Assembly (NCBI RefSeq): GCF_000317225.1
Contig: NZ_AJLL01000039.1
Coordinates: forward strand, 1-64,000
Source of the DNA: Fischerella thermalis PCC 7521
GTDB taxonomy: Bacteria; Cyanobacteriota; Cyanobacteriia; Cyanobacteriales; Nostocaceae
Reading direction: 5' to 3'
DNA: 64,000 nucleotides
Of this stretch, positions 8,906-17,526 are shown piece by piece; position 1 is the stretch's first letter, and the number at the start of each line of letters is the position of its first letter. The notes under the pieces are model-generated. The model did not search any database and had not been told where the DNA came from. It was given only the letters and a program-made list of their open reading frames with translations. The position numbers and the translations under genes were made by a program.

Positions 8906-8958
8906 TCCTAAAAAAGCATCCTAAAAATTGAAGTAATAAGCTTCAATTTAAGATGCTT
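8906..8958 (-). terminator. Intrinsic terminator of pgi
   Basis: On the minus strand the arms AAGCATC-TT-AAATTGAAG (8958-8941) pair with CTTCAATTT-TTAG-GATGCTT (8933-8914), followed directly by TTTTTT. The T-run lies about 10 nt from the cupin start codon. Confidence 0.7.
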
Positions 8959-9021
8959 GATTATGAAATATTGTTACAAGTGAACAATATTACACAAATT
9001 ATGATATGGAAATTACTAAAT

Positions 9022-10611
9022 CTATCCGCCGATAGAAAACTTTAAACTGCTGGGTTGACCAAGATTACCTTGCAATGTTATGCCGCGTCCATTGGCATGA
9101 AGGTGTCGCAGAATTAGATAAATTGACTCGATTTTTTCTGTAGCACCTATTTTTTGAGCAACTTCCTCTAAAGTGAGCGGTGTTTTTTCTTTTCGCAAAA
9201 CTTCTACTACTTGTTTTTGCAATTCCAAAATTTCAGCAGCAGCTTTTTTACCAGCTTCTACCCCTGGTTGATGGTAGGCGTTGATGTTGATTAAGCTGGC
9301 ATATAAACCAACAGCACGATCATATAAAGCAATTAATGCTCCGACAGTCCGGGAATTAACTTGGGGGATGGTAACTGTAACTGAATCGCGGTGATTTTCA
9401 TACAGTGCTTGTCTGGTTCCTTGCAGAAAACCGGAAAGATAATCGCCTGATGTGATTCCTGGTTCAATTTCTGGGGATGGATTTTGGCGATCTTCTAAAA
9501 CTTCGATGAAGGTGGCAAAGAAATTTGGTACACCCTCGCGTAACTGCTGGACGTATGCGTGTTGGTCGGTAGAGCCTTTGTTACCGTAGACAGCAATACC
9601 CTGATGAACTATATTGCCTGTCTTATCTTTTTCCTTACCTAAGGATTCCATGACCAACTGTTGTAGGTAACGGCTAAATAAAAGTAGGCTGTCTTTGTAT
9701 GGTAGGACAACCATGTCTTTTTCGCCTTTGCCGTTGCCAGCATAATACCAAGACAGGGCTAACAAAGCAGCTGGGTTATTTTTGATATCGGGAACGCGGG
9801 TAGCATCATCCATTTCTTTTGCACCTTCAAGCATGGCGCGGATATCAATACCCTGTAAAGCAGCTGGCACTAGTCCCACAGCAGAGAATTCCGAAGTGCG
9901 TCCGCCTACCCAATCAAACATGGGAAACCTAGCCAACCAGCCTTCAGATTTTGCTTGTTCATCGAGCTTACTACCAGGCATAGTAATAGCGATCGCATAA
10001 TTAGCAAAATCTAAATTATGTCCAGCGTAAGCTTTTTTCACTTCCGCCATGCCATTACGGGGTTCTGGTGTACCTCCAGATTTGGAAATCACTAAAACCA
10101 AAGTGCTGCTCAGACGATTTCGCACTTGAGTCAAAACCCGATCAATACCTGCGGGGTCGGTGTTGTCGATAAAATGAATCGCCAGTGGTGGAAAATCCGG
10201 GGCTAATGCTGCTGCAACAAATTGCGGCCCAAGGGCAGAACCACCAATGCCAATCGAGATAATATCGGTGAAACGCGGTGCTTTTGGGGGATGAATCGCA
10301 CCTGTGTGGACTTTTTCGGCGAATACTTCAATTTGCTCTATGGTGCTGACGATTTCTTGTGTCAGTTCCGGAGTAGGAGCCAAATCAGGATTTCGCAGCC
10401 AATAATGTCCAACCATGCGGTTTTCGTCCGGGTTGGCGATCGCTCCCTGCTCAAGTTCCGCCATATCCGCAAAAGCCTGCTCAAACTTTGGCTGCAACCT
10501 CTCCACAAAGGCATCATCAAAGCGCATTCGGCTCACGTCTAGGTACAATCCTATTCCTTCATGGAAATATAGCCATTTCTGGTATCGTTGCCAAAGTGCC
10601 GTAGCGTCCAT
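9022..10611 (-). CDS. pgi: Glucose-6-phosphate isomerase
   Basis: At 529 residues this is a full-length cyanobacterial phosphoglucose isomerase, which interconverts glucose-6-phosphate and fructose-6-phosphate in glycolysis and the oxidative pentose phosphate pathway. Visible signatures are [18 protein letters not shown] in the first sugar-phosphate domain, [31 protein letters not shown] and the late [17 protein letters not shown] with its catalytic Lys. The C-terminal region includes a short winged-helix-like extension ([26 protein letters not shown]-type) common in cyanobacteria. ATG at 10611 gives [13 protein letters not shown]. It is followed by a clear terminator at 8906-8958. Confidence 0.95.
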   Translation of the reverse strand: MDATALWQRYQKWLYFHEGIGLYLDVSRMRFDDAFVERLQPKFEQAFADMAELEQGAIANPDENRMVGHYWLRNPDLAPTPELTQEIVSTIEQIEVFAEKVHTGAIHPPKAPRFTDIISIGIGGSALGPQFVAAALAPDFPPLAIHFIDNTDPAGIDRVLTQVRNRLSSTLVLVISKSGGTPEPRNGMAEVKKAYAGHNLDFANYAIAITMPGSKLDEQAKSEGWLARFPMFDWVGGRTSEFSAVGLVPAALQGIDIRAMLEGAKEMDDATRVPDIKNNPAALLALSWYYAGNGKGEKDMVVLPYKDSLLLFSRYLQQLVMESLGKEKDKTGNIVHQGIAVYGNKGSTDQHAYVQQLREGVPNFFATFIEVLEDRQNPSPEIEPGITSGDYLSGFLQGTRQALYENHRDSVTVTIPQVNSRTVGALIALYDRAVGLYASLININAYHQPGVEAGKKAAAEILELQKQVVEVLRKEKTPLTLEEVAQKIGATEKIESIYLILRHLHANGRGITLQGNLGQPSSLKFSIGG

Positions 10612-10716
10612 AGGGAAATCTCAAGTAAAGTGATTTTCATTCAACAAGTTTAAGCCAAGGATAGAGCCAAGCTTTGTCCCTCTTATACAGTTTTAAGTCT
10701 TTACGTGACCCAGACT

Positions 10717-10968
10717 CTACACATCCGGCATTGGTATGACTCGCAGAAATTTCACAATTTCACCTCTTAATTCAATACCAATTAAGTAATTCTCCAGAGT
10801 CAAGCGGTAAAAAATGCCCTCTCTATCTAGTTGTCGTAAATCTGGTAAATAATGCAGTTGTCTTTTATCTGCAAACTCAATAAACACAAAATCATACACC
10901 AGCTGATAGGCAGCAGGTTCTAAATTTTTCAGGTCTACTAAAAAAGACCGTGCATAGCGTACTTCCAT
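10717..10968 (-). CDS. RelE/HigB-like toxin-type protein
   Basis: The 83-residue core MEVRYARSFLVDLKNLEP has the small alpha/beta RelE plan: a first strand, two helices, then strands GIFYRLTLENYLIGIELRGEIVKFLRVI. The fold suggests a ribosome-dependent mRNA interferase, but catalytic residues are not obvious. A longer frame from 11013 adds MGAPSSPPPHLPILT, encoded by a GGGGTGGTGGGG repeat, so I prefer the internal ATG at 10968. It lies 108 nt downstream of a 65-aa antitoxin-like gene in the same direction. Confidence 0.6.
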   Translation of the reverse strand: MEVRYARSFLVDLKNLEPAAYQLVYDFVFIEFADKRQLHYLPDLRQLDREGIFYRLTLENYLIGIELRGEIVKFLRVIPMPDV

Positions 10969-11076
10969 GGTGAGGATGGGGAGGTGGGGTGGTGGGGAAC
11001 TCGGGGCCCCCACTGGGAATTAGGGGCAGTGGGGAGTAAACAACTAACTACTAACTACTAATCAACAACCAAAATA

Positions 11077-11274
11077 TTATGAAAAAGTTAACAATTGCAC
11101 GGCTTCTTCATGGGTTAAGGTATCCCAAGGTTGCTGCGATCGCTTGACTTCTTGTATGGCTTTGTGCATATAAAAATCACAGTGTAAGTCGTAGACGGCG
11201 TTCCAAACTTTTTCTAGTTCTTCGTCGGCTAACTGTTCAATTAAATGATGGATTCTGATTCGCAGCAAGTTCAT
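11077..11274 (-). CDS. Small antitoxin-like protein
   Basis: A 65-residue mostly helical protein, MNLLRIRIHHLIEQLADEELEKVWNA at the N-terminus and QPWDTLTHEEAVQLL at the C-terminus. The pattern resembles small cyanobacterial antitoxins paired with RelE-like toxins. The order antitoxin then toxin on the minus strand supports a toxin-antitoxin pair, although the 108-nt gap is larger than usual and filled with repeat DNA. No classical DNA-binding motif is clear. Confidence 0.5.
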   Translation of the reverse strand: MNLLRIRIHHLIEQLADEELEKVWNAVYDLHCDFYMHKAIQEVKRSQQPWDTLTHEEAVQLLTFS

Positions 11275-11470
11275 GTACTATCAATCAAAAATAACCAACA
11301 TCTAGTGTTCCCATAAAATGGGGGAAAAGTTTGATGGGGAGGTGGGGCAATGAATGGGGAGGCAGAGAGATGGGGTGTGAGGGGTGTGAGGGGTGTGAGG
11401 AGAATAGATAGTAACCACTAACTTTTGACTATTGACAATTGACCAATGACCAATGACAAATAACTAGCAT
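11275..11470. repeat. G-rich and heptamer repeats upstream of natC
   Basis: GGGGAGG-type units, GTGAGGGGT repeats (about 11377-11400) and ATGACCA/ATGACAA heptamers (about 11430-11460) fill the gap. No gene is visible. Confidence 0.6.
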
Positions 11471-12592
11471 ATGGCTGAATATCTAATTTTTTTAGCAATT
11501 TCTACTTCTATTTTTGCTTTGTTCGCTTTAGGGCTAAATTTGCAGTGGGGTTTTACAGGCTTAATTAACTTTGGTCATGTGGCATTCATGACCCTGGGAG
11601 CCTATACGACTGTATTATTGAGCCTTAAGGGTGTTCCTGTGCTGCTGGCGGCGGTGATTGGGGCTGTTGTTGCAGCTTTGTTGGGTTTGTTAATCGGTTT
11701 TTCGACTCTGCGTTTGCGGGAAGATTACTTAGCGATCGTGACTATCGGTGTGGGGGAACTAGTTCGGCTGATACTCAATAACCAGGATTTACCTGTGGGT
11801 GACACCTGGATTTCTGGGGCGTTTGGTGTACAAAGTTACCCTATTCCGTTAGTGAATTTGCAACCGAATTTGTTTGTCAGACTGGTGATGATTGCGGTAC
11901 TGACTTTAGTCGCTGGTATAACTTTTTATTGGTTGTGGCGCTGGACTCGCCCGACCTATGGGGCTAAACGGGTAGGTACAAAGCAAGAATTTGTATCCCG
12001 TTTAGTGGTAGCAAGTTTGCTGGGACTGCTGTCAGCAGCGATTTATATTTCTGGGGTGATTGGCTTATATAATTACAACCCGAAAGCAGGTTTGATGCTG
12101 TTGTCGTTGGTGGTACTGGCGTTCGTTTTTTGGCGCTTAGAAGTTTTGGTGCGATCGCCTTGGGGACGAGTCCTCAAAGCTATCCGTGAAGATGAAGAAG
12201 TCCCGAAAGCGTTAGGAAAAAACGTTTTTTGGTACAAGTTACAATCTCTGATGTTGGGAGGTGCGATCGCTGGGATTGCTGGTGCTTTCTTTGCTTGGCA
12301 ACTCAGTGCTATTTATACTGATAATTTCCAACCACAGCTAACATTCGACGCTTGGATTATGGTGATATTAGGAGGTTCTGGTAATAATGTCGGCACGATT
12401 TTAGGGGCAGTAATTTACTTTGCTTACGATACCCTGACTCGTGAATTCCTACCCAGAATTTTTACTAACCTTACCTCTGATCAATTGGGCGCATTTCGCA
12501 TCATGATCATCGGACTGATTTTGATGGTACTGATGATTTGGCGTCCTCAAGGTATCTTAGGTAAAAAGGAGGAACTTACCCTTGGTAAATAA
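11471..12592 (+). CDS. natC: LivM-type amino-acid ABC transporter permease
   Basis: The 373-residue membrane protein has 8-9 hydrophobic segments, the N-terminal LGLNLQWGFTGLINFGHVAFMTLGAY block and the cytoplasmic EAA-type loop VLKAIREDEEVPKALGKNVFWYKLQ that contacts the ATPase. These mark the LivM permease family. In heterocystous cyanobacteria the neutral amino-acid system N-I uses a LivM-type NatC with the LivG-type ATPase NatA; the adjoining ATPase supports that name. The binding protein and second permease are not in the window. The gene overlaps the next by 11 nt. Confidence 0.8.
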   Translation: MAEYLIFLAISTSIFALFALGLNLQWGFTGLINFGHVAFMTLGAYTTVLLSLKGVPVLLAAVIGAVVAALLGLLIGFSTLRLREDYLAIVTIGVGELVRLILNNQDLPVGDTWISGAFGVQSYPIPLVNLQPNLFVRLVMIAVLTLVAGITFYWLWRWTRPTYGAKRVGTKQEFVSRLVVASLLGLLSAAIYISGVIGLYNYNPKAGLMLLSLVVLAFVFWRLEVLVRSPWGRVLKAIREDEEVPKALGKNVFWYKLQSLMLGGAIAGIAGAFFAWQLSAIYTDNFQPQLTFDAWIMVILGGSGNNVGTILGAVIYFAYDTLTREFLPRIFTNLTSDQLGAFRIMIIGLILMVLMIWRPQGILGKKEELTLGK

Positions 12593-13364
12593 TCATTCTT
12601 CTTCCCAGGTTCCCTTATTAGCCGCTAGTGGAATGTCTAAAAGCTTTGGCGGGATCAAGGCTGTTGATAATGCCGAAATTCAGGTTGCAACGGGGAGTAT
12701 CACAGGTTTAATTGGCCCCAATGGTGCTGGTAAAACAACTTTATTTAACTTACTCTCCAACTTTATCCGTCCCGACAAAGGAAAAGTGGTTTTTGACGGC
12801 GAACCGATTCACCACTTGCCATCCTATCAAATTGCCCAACAAGGTTTAGTACGGACATTTCAGGTGGCGCGCGCCCTCTCGAAGTTGTCGGTACTAGAAA
12901 ATATGCTATTGGCGGCGCAAAAGCAAACTGGCGAAAATTTTTGGCAGTTGCAATTTCAACCCCATGTGGTTGCTAAAGAAGAAAAGCAGCTGGAACAACA
13001 GGCACTAGCCATACTAGAATCGGTAGGTTTAGCTCATAAAGCTGATGATTACGCTGGTGGTTTATCTGGTGGACAACGCAAGTTGTTAGAAATGGGACGG
13101 GCGTTGATGACTAATCCCAAGTTGATTTTGTTAGATGAACCAGCAGCAGGTGTGAATCCGAGACTAATTGATGAGATTTGCGATCGCATTGTCCAATGGA
13201 ATCGCAAAGGTATGACTTTTTTGATTATTGAACACAATATGGATGTGATTATGTCGTTGTGCGATCGTGTCTGGGTACTTGCTGAAGGTAGAAACTTAGC
13301 AGACGGTGTTCCTGAAGAAATTCAGCGCAACCCTAAAGTTTTAGAAGCATATTTGGGAAAATAA
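12582..13364 (+). CDS. natA: LivG-type amino-acid ABC transporter ATPase
   Basis: The 260-residue ATPase has Walker A GPNGAGKTT, signature LSGGQRK, Walker B LILLDEPAAG with the LivG-type AAGVNP extension, and H-loop IIEHNMD. The family powers uptake of branched-chain and neutral amino acids. The start is a TTG at 12582 inside the end of natC, supported by GGAGG at 12568-12572, 9 nt upstream; no ATG fits the N-terminus as well. The overlap implies translational coupling with the permease. Confidence 0.85.
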   Translation: MVNNHSSSQVPLLAASGMSKSFGGIKAVDNAEIQVATGSITGLIGPNGAGKTTLFNLLSNFIRPDKGKVVFDGEPIHHLPSYQIAQQGLVRTFQVARALSKLSVLENMLLAAQKQTGENFWQLQFQPHVVAKEEKQLEQQALAILESVGLAHKADDYAGGLSGGQRKLLEMGRALMTNPKLILLDEPAAGVNPRLIDEICDRIVQWNRKGMTFLIIEHNMDVIMSLCDRVWVLAEGRNLADGVPEEIQRNPKVLEAYLGK

Positions 13365-13435
13365 CGGAATTATGAAGGGTGAAGGGTGAAGGTAAAACTA
13401 TTATCAAGTAGCAAATGACCAATAACAAATGACAA

Positions 13436-14338
13436 ATGACAAAACCGTTTTTGAAGTGGGCTGGTGGAAAAGGTCAACTTATTGAACAGATTGAAAAATT
13501 TTTGCCAGATGAGTTAGGAAGTGGTTCTATCAAAAGATACATTGAACCTTTCATTGGTGGAGGTGCTTTATTTTTATATATCGCGAATACATATGAAATA
13601 GAAGAATTTGTCATTTCGGATATTAATTCTGAACTAGTAATAGCATATGAAACTATTCAAAAAAATGTAGAAAAATTAATAGAAACATTACAAGAAATTC
13701 AAAAAAAATATTTATCACTAGACAATGACGAAAGAAATTTATATTTTTATCAAATTAGGTCACAATTCAACTGGCGGCGTCACCAGATAAACTTTCAATT
13801 TTATAGTCAGGAATGGATAGAGAGAACTGCTCAAATTATCTTTCTGAACCGTACTTGCTTCAATGGATTATTTCGAGTTAATTCTAAAGGAGATTTTAAC
13901 GTTCCGGTTGGTAGATATAAAAATCCAACTATATGTGACCCAGATAATCTAAGAGTAGTGGCTCAAATTCTACAAAAAACTCAAATTCTCCACGGTGATT
14001 TTACTCAGTGTGAAGAATTAGTTGATAATAAAACTCTTGTTTATTTTGATCCTCCCTATAGACCTATCAGCCAAACTGCTAATTTTACTTCTTATTCACA
14101 ACATACCTTTGATGATGCTGAACAATTAAGATTACGAGATTTTTTCAGAGTACTTGATAAGAAAGGAGCAAAGTTAATATTGAGTAATTCTGATCCAAAA
14201 AATGAAGATTTAAATGACAATTTTTTTGAGCTAGCCTATGAAGGTTATAGAATCGAAAGACTGAAGGCAAAAAGAAATATTAATAGTAATGCTTCTAAAC
14301 GCCAACAAATTAATGAATTACTAATTATGAACTATTAA
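13436..14338 (+). CDS. D12-class DNA adenine-N6 methyltransferase
   Basis: The 300-residue protein has FLKWAGGKGQL at residues 5-15 (SAM-binding motif I) and the catalytic DPPYRP with Asp205, in the alpha-type order of Dam/DpnM enzymes. Members usually methylate adenine, often in GATC. The gene is markedly AT-richer than its neighbours and starts inside an AAATGAC heptamer repeat, suggesting acquisition or loss of upstream DNA. No restriction endonuclease gene is recognisable beside it, so it appears solitary here. The GATC specificity is inference. Confidence 0.85.
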   Translation: MTKPFLKWAGGKGQLIEQIEKFLPDELGSGSIKRYIEPFIGGGALFLYIANTYEIEEFVISDINSELVIAYETIQKNVEKLIETLQEIQKKYLSLDNDERNLYFYQIRSQFNWRRHQINFQFYSQEWIERTAQIIFLNRTCFNGLFRVNSKGDFNVPVGRYKNPTICDPDNLRVVAQILQKTQILHGDFTQCEELVDNKTLVYFDPPYRPISQTANFTSYSQHTFDDAEQLRLRDFFRVLDKKGAKLILSNSDPKNEDLNDNFFELAYEGYRIERLKAKRNINSNASKRQQINELLIMNY

Positions 14339-14392
14339 TTGCTCAAATTCTAGAATATTAGAACTATAGACAAGCGTAATTACTAAAAGATA

Positions 14393-14971
14393 TTAATTAT
14401 TTCCTTTCCTACTATCCACAACATAGTAAAGTCCATCTTTTTTCTGGAGAAGATTGTAACTAATCAACTCACGCCTAAGATTAGCAAAATCAGGATGATA
14501 GCGCTTCAAAATTTCATCAATAGCACTTTCTGAATACTGAACACCCACTTCAAATTTATTTGCTAACCATCTGAGAATTACTAAGCGTTTTTTCCGACTA
14601 GAAGGAATTTCTTTGAGGCGTTCTCCTTCTGTGTAGGTTTGAATTATCTTTATTTCCCATGCTTCTGTGTCTATGTCTTCAACCCAAGAAGCTATCTTCC
14701 CTGGTGTCAAGATTTCTTTGCTGACACTCTCTAAAGTTCCACTCTCTAATTGATAAAGGTGGGTATTACCCTCAGGGCGCATAGTAACTAAATTTACTTC
14801 TCTTAATTTAGCTAAATGATGAGATACCGTTGGTTCCTTGAGTTGTAACAATACAGCTAATTCTTCTACACTACATTCTTGGTTAGCTAGAAAACTCAAA
14901 ATCTTTAGCCGACTTTCGTCCGCTAAAGCTTTGAAAAAACGTAGCACGATCTGAAATTGTTCCGTTTTCAT
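14393..14971 (-). CDS. ArsR-type repressor with C-terminal DUF2087 domain
   Basis: Residues 1 to about 90 are an ArsR winged helix (FFKALADESRLKILSFL, then VEELAVLLQLKEPTVSHHLAKLREVNLV). The C-terminal 90 residues (RKKRLVILRWLANKFEVGVQYSESAIDEIL and YHPDFANLRRELISYNLL) match DUF2087. No metal-binding ELCVCDL motif is present, so the signal is not obviously a metal. Twin CTAATTAG palindromes just upstream suggest autoregulation. The gene converges on the methyltransferase and is AT-rich like it. Confidence 0.85.
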   Translation of the reverse strand: MKTEQFQIVLRFFKALADESRLKILSFLANQECSVEELAVLLQLKEPTVSHHLAKLREVNLVTMRPEGNTHLYQLESGTLESVSKEILTPGKIASWVEDIDTEAWEIKIIQTYTEGERLKEIPSSRKKRLVILRWLANKFEVGVQYSESAIDEILKRYHPDFANLRRELISYNLLQKKDGLYYVVDSRKGNN

Positions 14972-14984
14972 AACCTGTTATAAT

Positions 14985-15008
14985 CTAATTAGATGAAAAT
15001 CTAATTAG
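14985..15008. promoter_or_regulatory. Twin CTAATTAG palindromes, likely ArsR-type operator
   Basis: Two perfect 8-bp palindromes CTAATTAG (14985-14992 and 15001-15008) are spaced 16 nt centre to centre, 14-37 nt upstream of the ArsR start codon. Dimeric winged-helix repressors often use such paired sites for autoregulation. Confidence 0.5.
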
Positions 15009-15041
15009 TGTTCCGTCCAAACTGAGTTGTGCAACATCCCT

Positions 15042-15067
15042 CCTACACAGCCGATATACTGTGTAGG
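15042..15067. other. Perfect 9-bp inverted repeat
   Basis: CCTACACAG (15042-15050) and CTGTGTAGG (15059-15067) flank an 8-nt loop, with TGAGTTTTGTCTTT following on the plus strand. It lies in the divergent gap between the ArsR gene and the small HTH gene and may be a terminator or an operator. Confidence 0.4.
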
Positions 15068-15145
15068 TGAGTTTTGTCTTTATGTGATTTTGTAACGTTT
15101 TTGTAAGAAAAGTTAATTTTCTTAAGTAGTTTTTTATATTTCGCC

Positions 15146-15361
15146 ATGCTTAGCCGCTTATCTAATTACAAAAGACAAAGACCCGGTTTTCTGAAGCGAG
15201 GTATCTCTCTTGTACAAGCAGCAAAATTTTTAAATGTAAACCAAGCCAACCTTTATATGGCTCTACAAAGAGGAGAAATTCCTATGTGTAGAAGTAACGG
15301 AAGGACTATGGTCAGCGCAGGAGCTTTATTAGATTATCAAGCAAGAAAAAGGTCAAATTGA
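15146..15361 (+). CDS. Small excisionase-like helix-turn-helix protein
   Basis: A 71-residue basic protein with ISLVQAAKFLNVNQANLYMALQRGEIPMCRSNGRTMVSAGALLDY, the MerR/excisionase-type winged HTH layout (domain 17) in which a recognition helix is followed by GEIP and a short wing. Such proteins direct excision or bind DNA next to toxin or phage genes. No integrase is nearby. It may be a remnant of a mobile unit that brought the AT-rich island 13436-15361. Confidence 0.6.
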   Translation: MLSRLSNYKRQRPGFLKRGISLVQAAKFLNVNQANLYMALQRGEIPMCRSNGRTMVSAGALLDYQARKRSN

Positions 15362-15396
15362 TTAGTATTTCCTAATTAACAAATAAGGAAATATTT

Positions 15397-15480
15397 AGGG
15401 TGGTGGGGTGTGAGGAGTGTGTAGACGCGCAAGCGGCTTTCCGTAGGGTGGAGTGTGAGGAGTGTGAGGAGTGTGGGGGG
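15397..15480 (+). repeat. GTGAGGAGT tandem repeat interrupted by another element
   Basis: GAGGAGTGT units before and after are split by GTAGACGCGCAAGCGGCTTT followed by CCGTAGGG (about 15420-15449), a copy of the GTAGACGCG...CTTCCGTAAGG dispersed element seen elsewhere. This is a repeat nested in a repeat. Confidence 0.6.
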
Positions 15481-15545
15481 AATTAATACTAAACAAATGA
15501 CCAATGACAAATGACAAAAAACTACTAACTACCAACAAACAACAA

Positions 15546-16580
15546 TCAACAACCAACTCTTTGACGATTATGTGGTTTTAACAGATAACTTACATCGGGT
15601 CCACAGGGGATGATACCACCAGGATTGAGTGGAAAGAGGTTGCCGTAGTAGTCTCGCTTGACGCTATCTAAATCACAGGTGTCAGAAACTCCTGGTAGCT
15701 GATATAAATCGCGTAGGTAAGGTCCTAAATTTTCATAGTCTTGAATTCTGTGGCGATCGCACTTAAATAATCCGTAGTAGACTACATCAAAACGGAACAA
15801 GGTAGTGAACAAACGCACATCTGCCAGCGTTACTTTATTTCCACACAGGTAACGACTGTTTGCCAATGCGACGTCAATTTCGTCGAGAGTGGTGAACAAC
15901 TCGTGACAGGCTTTGTCGTAGGCTTGTTGAGTTTGGGCAAAACCACAGCGATAGACACCATTGTTTACCGCATGATAAATTTTCTCGTTCCAACGGTCAA
16001 TTTGCTCACGCAGTTCTTCTGGATAAAGATCAAGTTGGGGATTTTTGGCAAACTCGTTAAACTGGGAATTCAACATCACGATAATCTCTGCACTTTCATT
16101 ATTAACTATCGTCTTGGTTTGCGTATCCCAGAGTACGGGAACAGTACAACGTCCTTGATAACCAGGTACAGCTAAATTGTAGAGTTGGGGAAGGGTGCGA
16201 CAACCTTCTTGTTGTTGGTTAAGAACCCAGATACCTTCGTTTGGTGAGGGAGATACAATCGAAACTAGTATGGCATCTTCTAAACCTTTGAGCGATCGCA
16301 CAACTAAAGTTCTATGGGCCCAAGGACATCCTAAACCCACAAAAAGGCGATAGCGTCCCGCTTGGGGTTGATAAGGATTGTCTGCTTGTGTACCAATAAA
16401 ATTGCGAAACTGACTAGCTGGACGGATGTATTCTCCTGACTGGTTACGAGGAGCCAAATTCGACATCATCAAATGCCACATAGTTGTCCAGACAAACTTT
16501 CCCAACCGGATGATAATACCAGAAGGCAGTGACTTACCTTGCTTTTTGATTTTTTCGTTGTTTGGCTTCTTGTCCTGCAC
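15546..16580 (-). CDS. Glutathionyl-hydroquinone reductase (Xi-class GST)
   Basis: The 344-residue protein has an N-terminal thioredoxin fold with the catalytic GLGCPWAHRTLVVRSLKGLEDAI, an inserted SPSPNEGIWV segment, TIVNNESAEIIVML and a C-terminal helical domain with CGNKVTLADVRLFTTLFRFD. This matches the ECM4/YqjG family, which uses glutathione to reduce glutathionyl-hydroquinones. I use the GTG at 16580; a start further in, near the MWHLMMSN segment, is also possible. The gene begins 4 nt after the end of the Uma2 gene, suggesting co-transcription. Confidence 0.85.
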   Translation of the reverse strand: MQDKKPNNEKIKKQGKSLPSGIIIRLGKFVWTTMWHLMMSNLAPRNQSGEYIRPASQFRNFIGTQADNPYQPQAGRYRLFVGLGCPWAHRTLVVRSLKGLEDAILVSIVSPSPNEGIWVLNQQQEGCRTLPQLYNLAVPGYQGRCTVPVLWDTQTKTIVNNESAEIIVMLNSQFNEFAKNPQLDLYPEELREQIDRWNEKIYHAVNNGVYRCGFAQTQQAYDKACHELFTTLDEIDVALANSRYLCGNKVTLADVRLFTTLFRFDVVYYGLFKCDRHRIQDYENLGPYLRDLYQLPGVSDTCDLDSVKRDYYGNLFPLNPGGIIPCGPDVSYLLKPHNRQRVGC

Positions 16581-16584
16581 AACA

Positions 16585-17265
16585 CTAACTCCTTAGTCTC
16601 TCCACAAATGCTTGATGTTCGGCTGTTTGCAACCCCTGTTGAAGAACTGCTAAAACCTCAGCCATACTACCTTCTCGCAAAGCATTAACCGCCAACCATA
16701 ATCCAGGAAAAATCTGACTGCGAATTATTCCATCTGTATCTGGTTCTCGCAAAACATATCGTCCTTGTTCTAAGTTGAACCAATCTAGGCGATTCTCGTA
16801 ACTTTGCCAGACAATATACTCTTGTACTCCATTGCGACGATAGGCATTAAGCTTGTCATTCAGATCATAAGCAGCACTACTAGCAGCAATTTCTACGATT
16901 AATTCTGGTGTACCTTCAATATAATCATCATCACTAATACGGGAATTGCCACCTACTTCTGGTTCAATTCGTAATAGGGCGTCGGGTTGAGGTTCATTGT
17001 CAGCATCTAGGCGGACTGTGGCGTTATCTTGTAAATCAACTCCGGGTGTTGCAGCAGCGTAGGTTCCCAACCAAGTCATAATTTTCGCATGAGGTCTGCC
17101 ATGACCTCTTGCACGCACAGGTGAAGCCAAATATACAACTCCTTCGATTAATTCTGCTTTTATATTCTGCGGCATTGCTTGATAGCGGCGTTCAAATTCG
17201 TAACGAGTCAGGCGATCGCCACTTTCTAAAGGAGGAAGGTTAGTACTAGTAGATATAGCTGACAT
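16585..17265 (-). CDS. Uma2-family (DUF820) putative endonuclease
   Basis: The protein (226 residues from ATG 17265) has AELIEGVVYLASP, a central PQPDALLRI, GTPELIVEIAASSAAYDLNDKLNAYRRNGVQEYIVW and a short C-terminal helix. The E...PD...E.K arrangement is the PD-(D/E)XK nuclease-like core of the Uma2 family, very abundant in cyanobacteria and of unknown substrate. A TTG start at 17277 is possible but less likely. It is immediately upstream of the hydroquinone reductase gene. Confidence 0.8.
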   Translation of the reverse strand: MSAISTSTNLPPLESGDRLTRYEFERRYQAMPQNIKAELIEGVVYLASPVRARGHGRPHAKIMTWLGTYAAATPGVDLQDNATVRLDADNEPQPDALLRIEPEVGGNSRISDDDYIEGTPELIVEIAASSAAYDLNDKLNAYRRNGVQEYIVWQSYENRLDWFNLEQGRYVLREPDTDGIIRSQIFPGLWLAVNALREGSMAEVLAVLQQGLQTAEHQAFVERLRS

Positions 17266-17526
17266 AGGAGGCAACAAACCTTTATTTTTACATAGATATG
17301 CACATGCATATTAATATTAAAATCTATTAGGTAGTAACTTGGTAAATACTATTAATCAAAAGCAGAAACATAATCATCCATATAACTAATGAAATGCCAA
17401 TTATTTTCTGAAAAATTATCGATTCTAGAAGAAGAAAAATACCAAGATAAGGGGTTGCAGCGGGATATTTTCTAGCGAAAGGTAATACAATTGAGGCTGA
17501 AGTTTTAATTTGAAATTTCCAAGTTT

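Noticed and set aside
10222-10633. Plus-strand frames over pgi
   Set aside because: They are shadows of the conserved pgi coding sequence.
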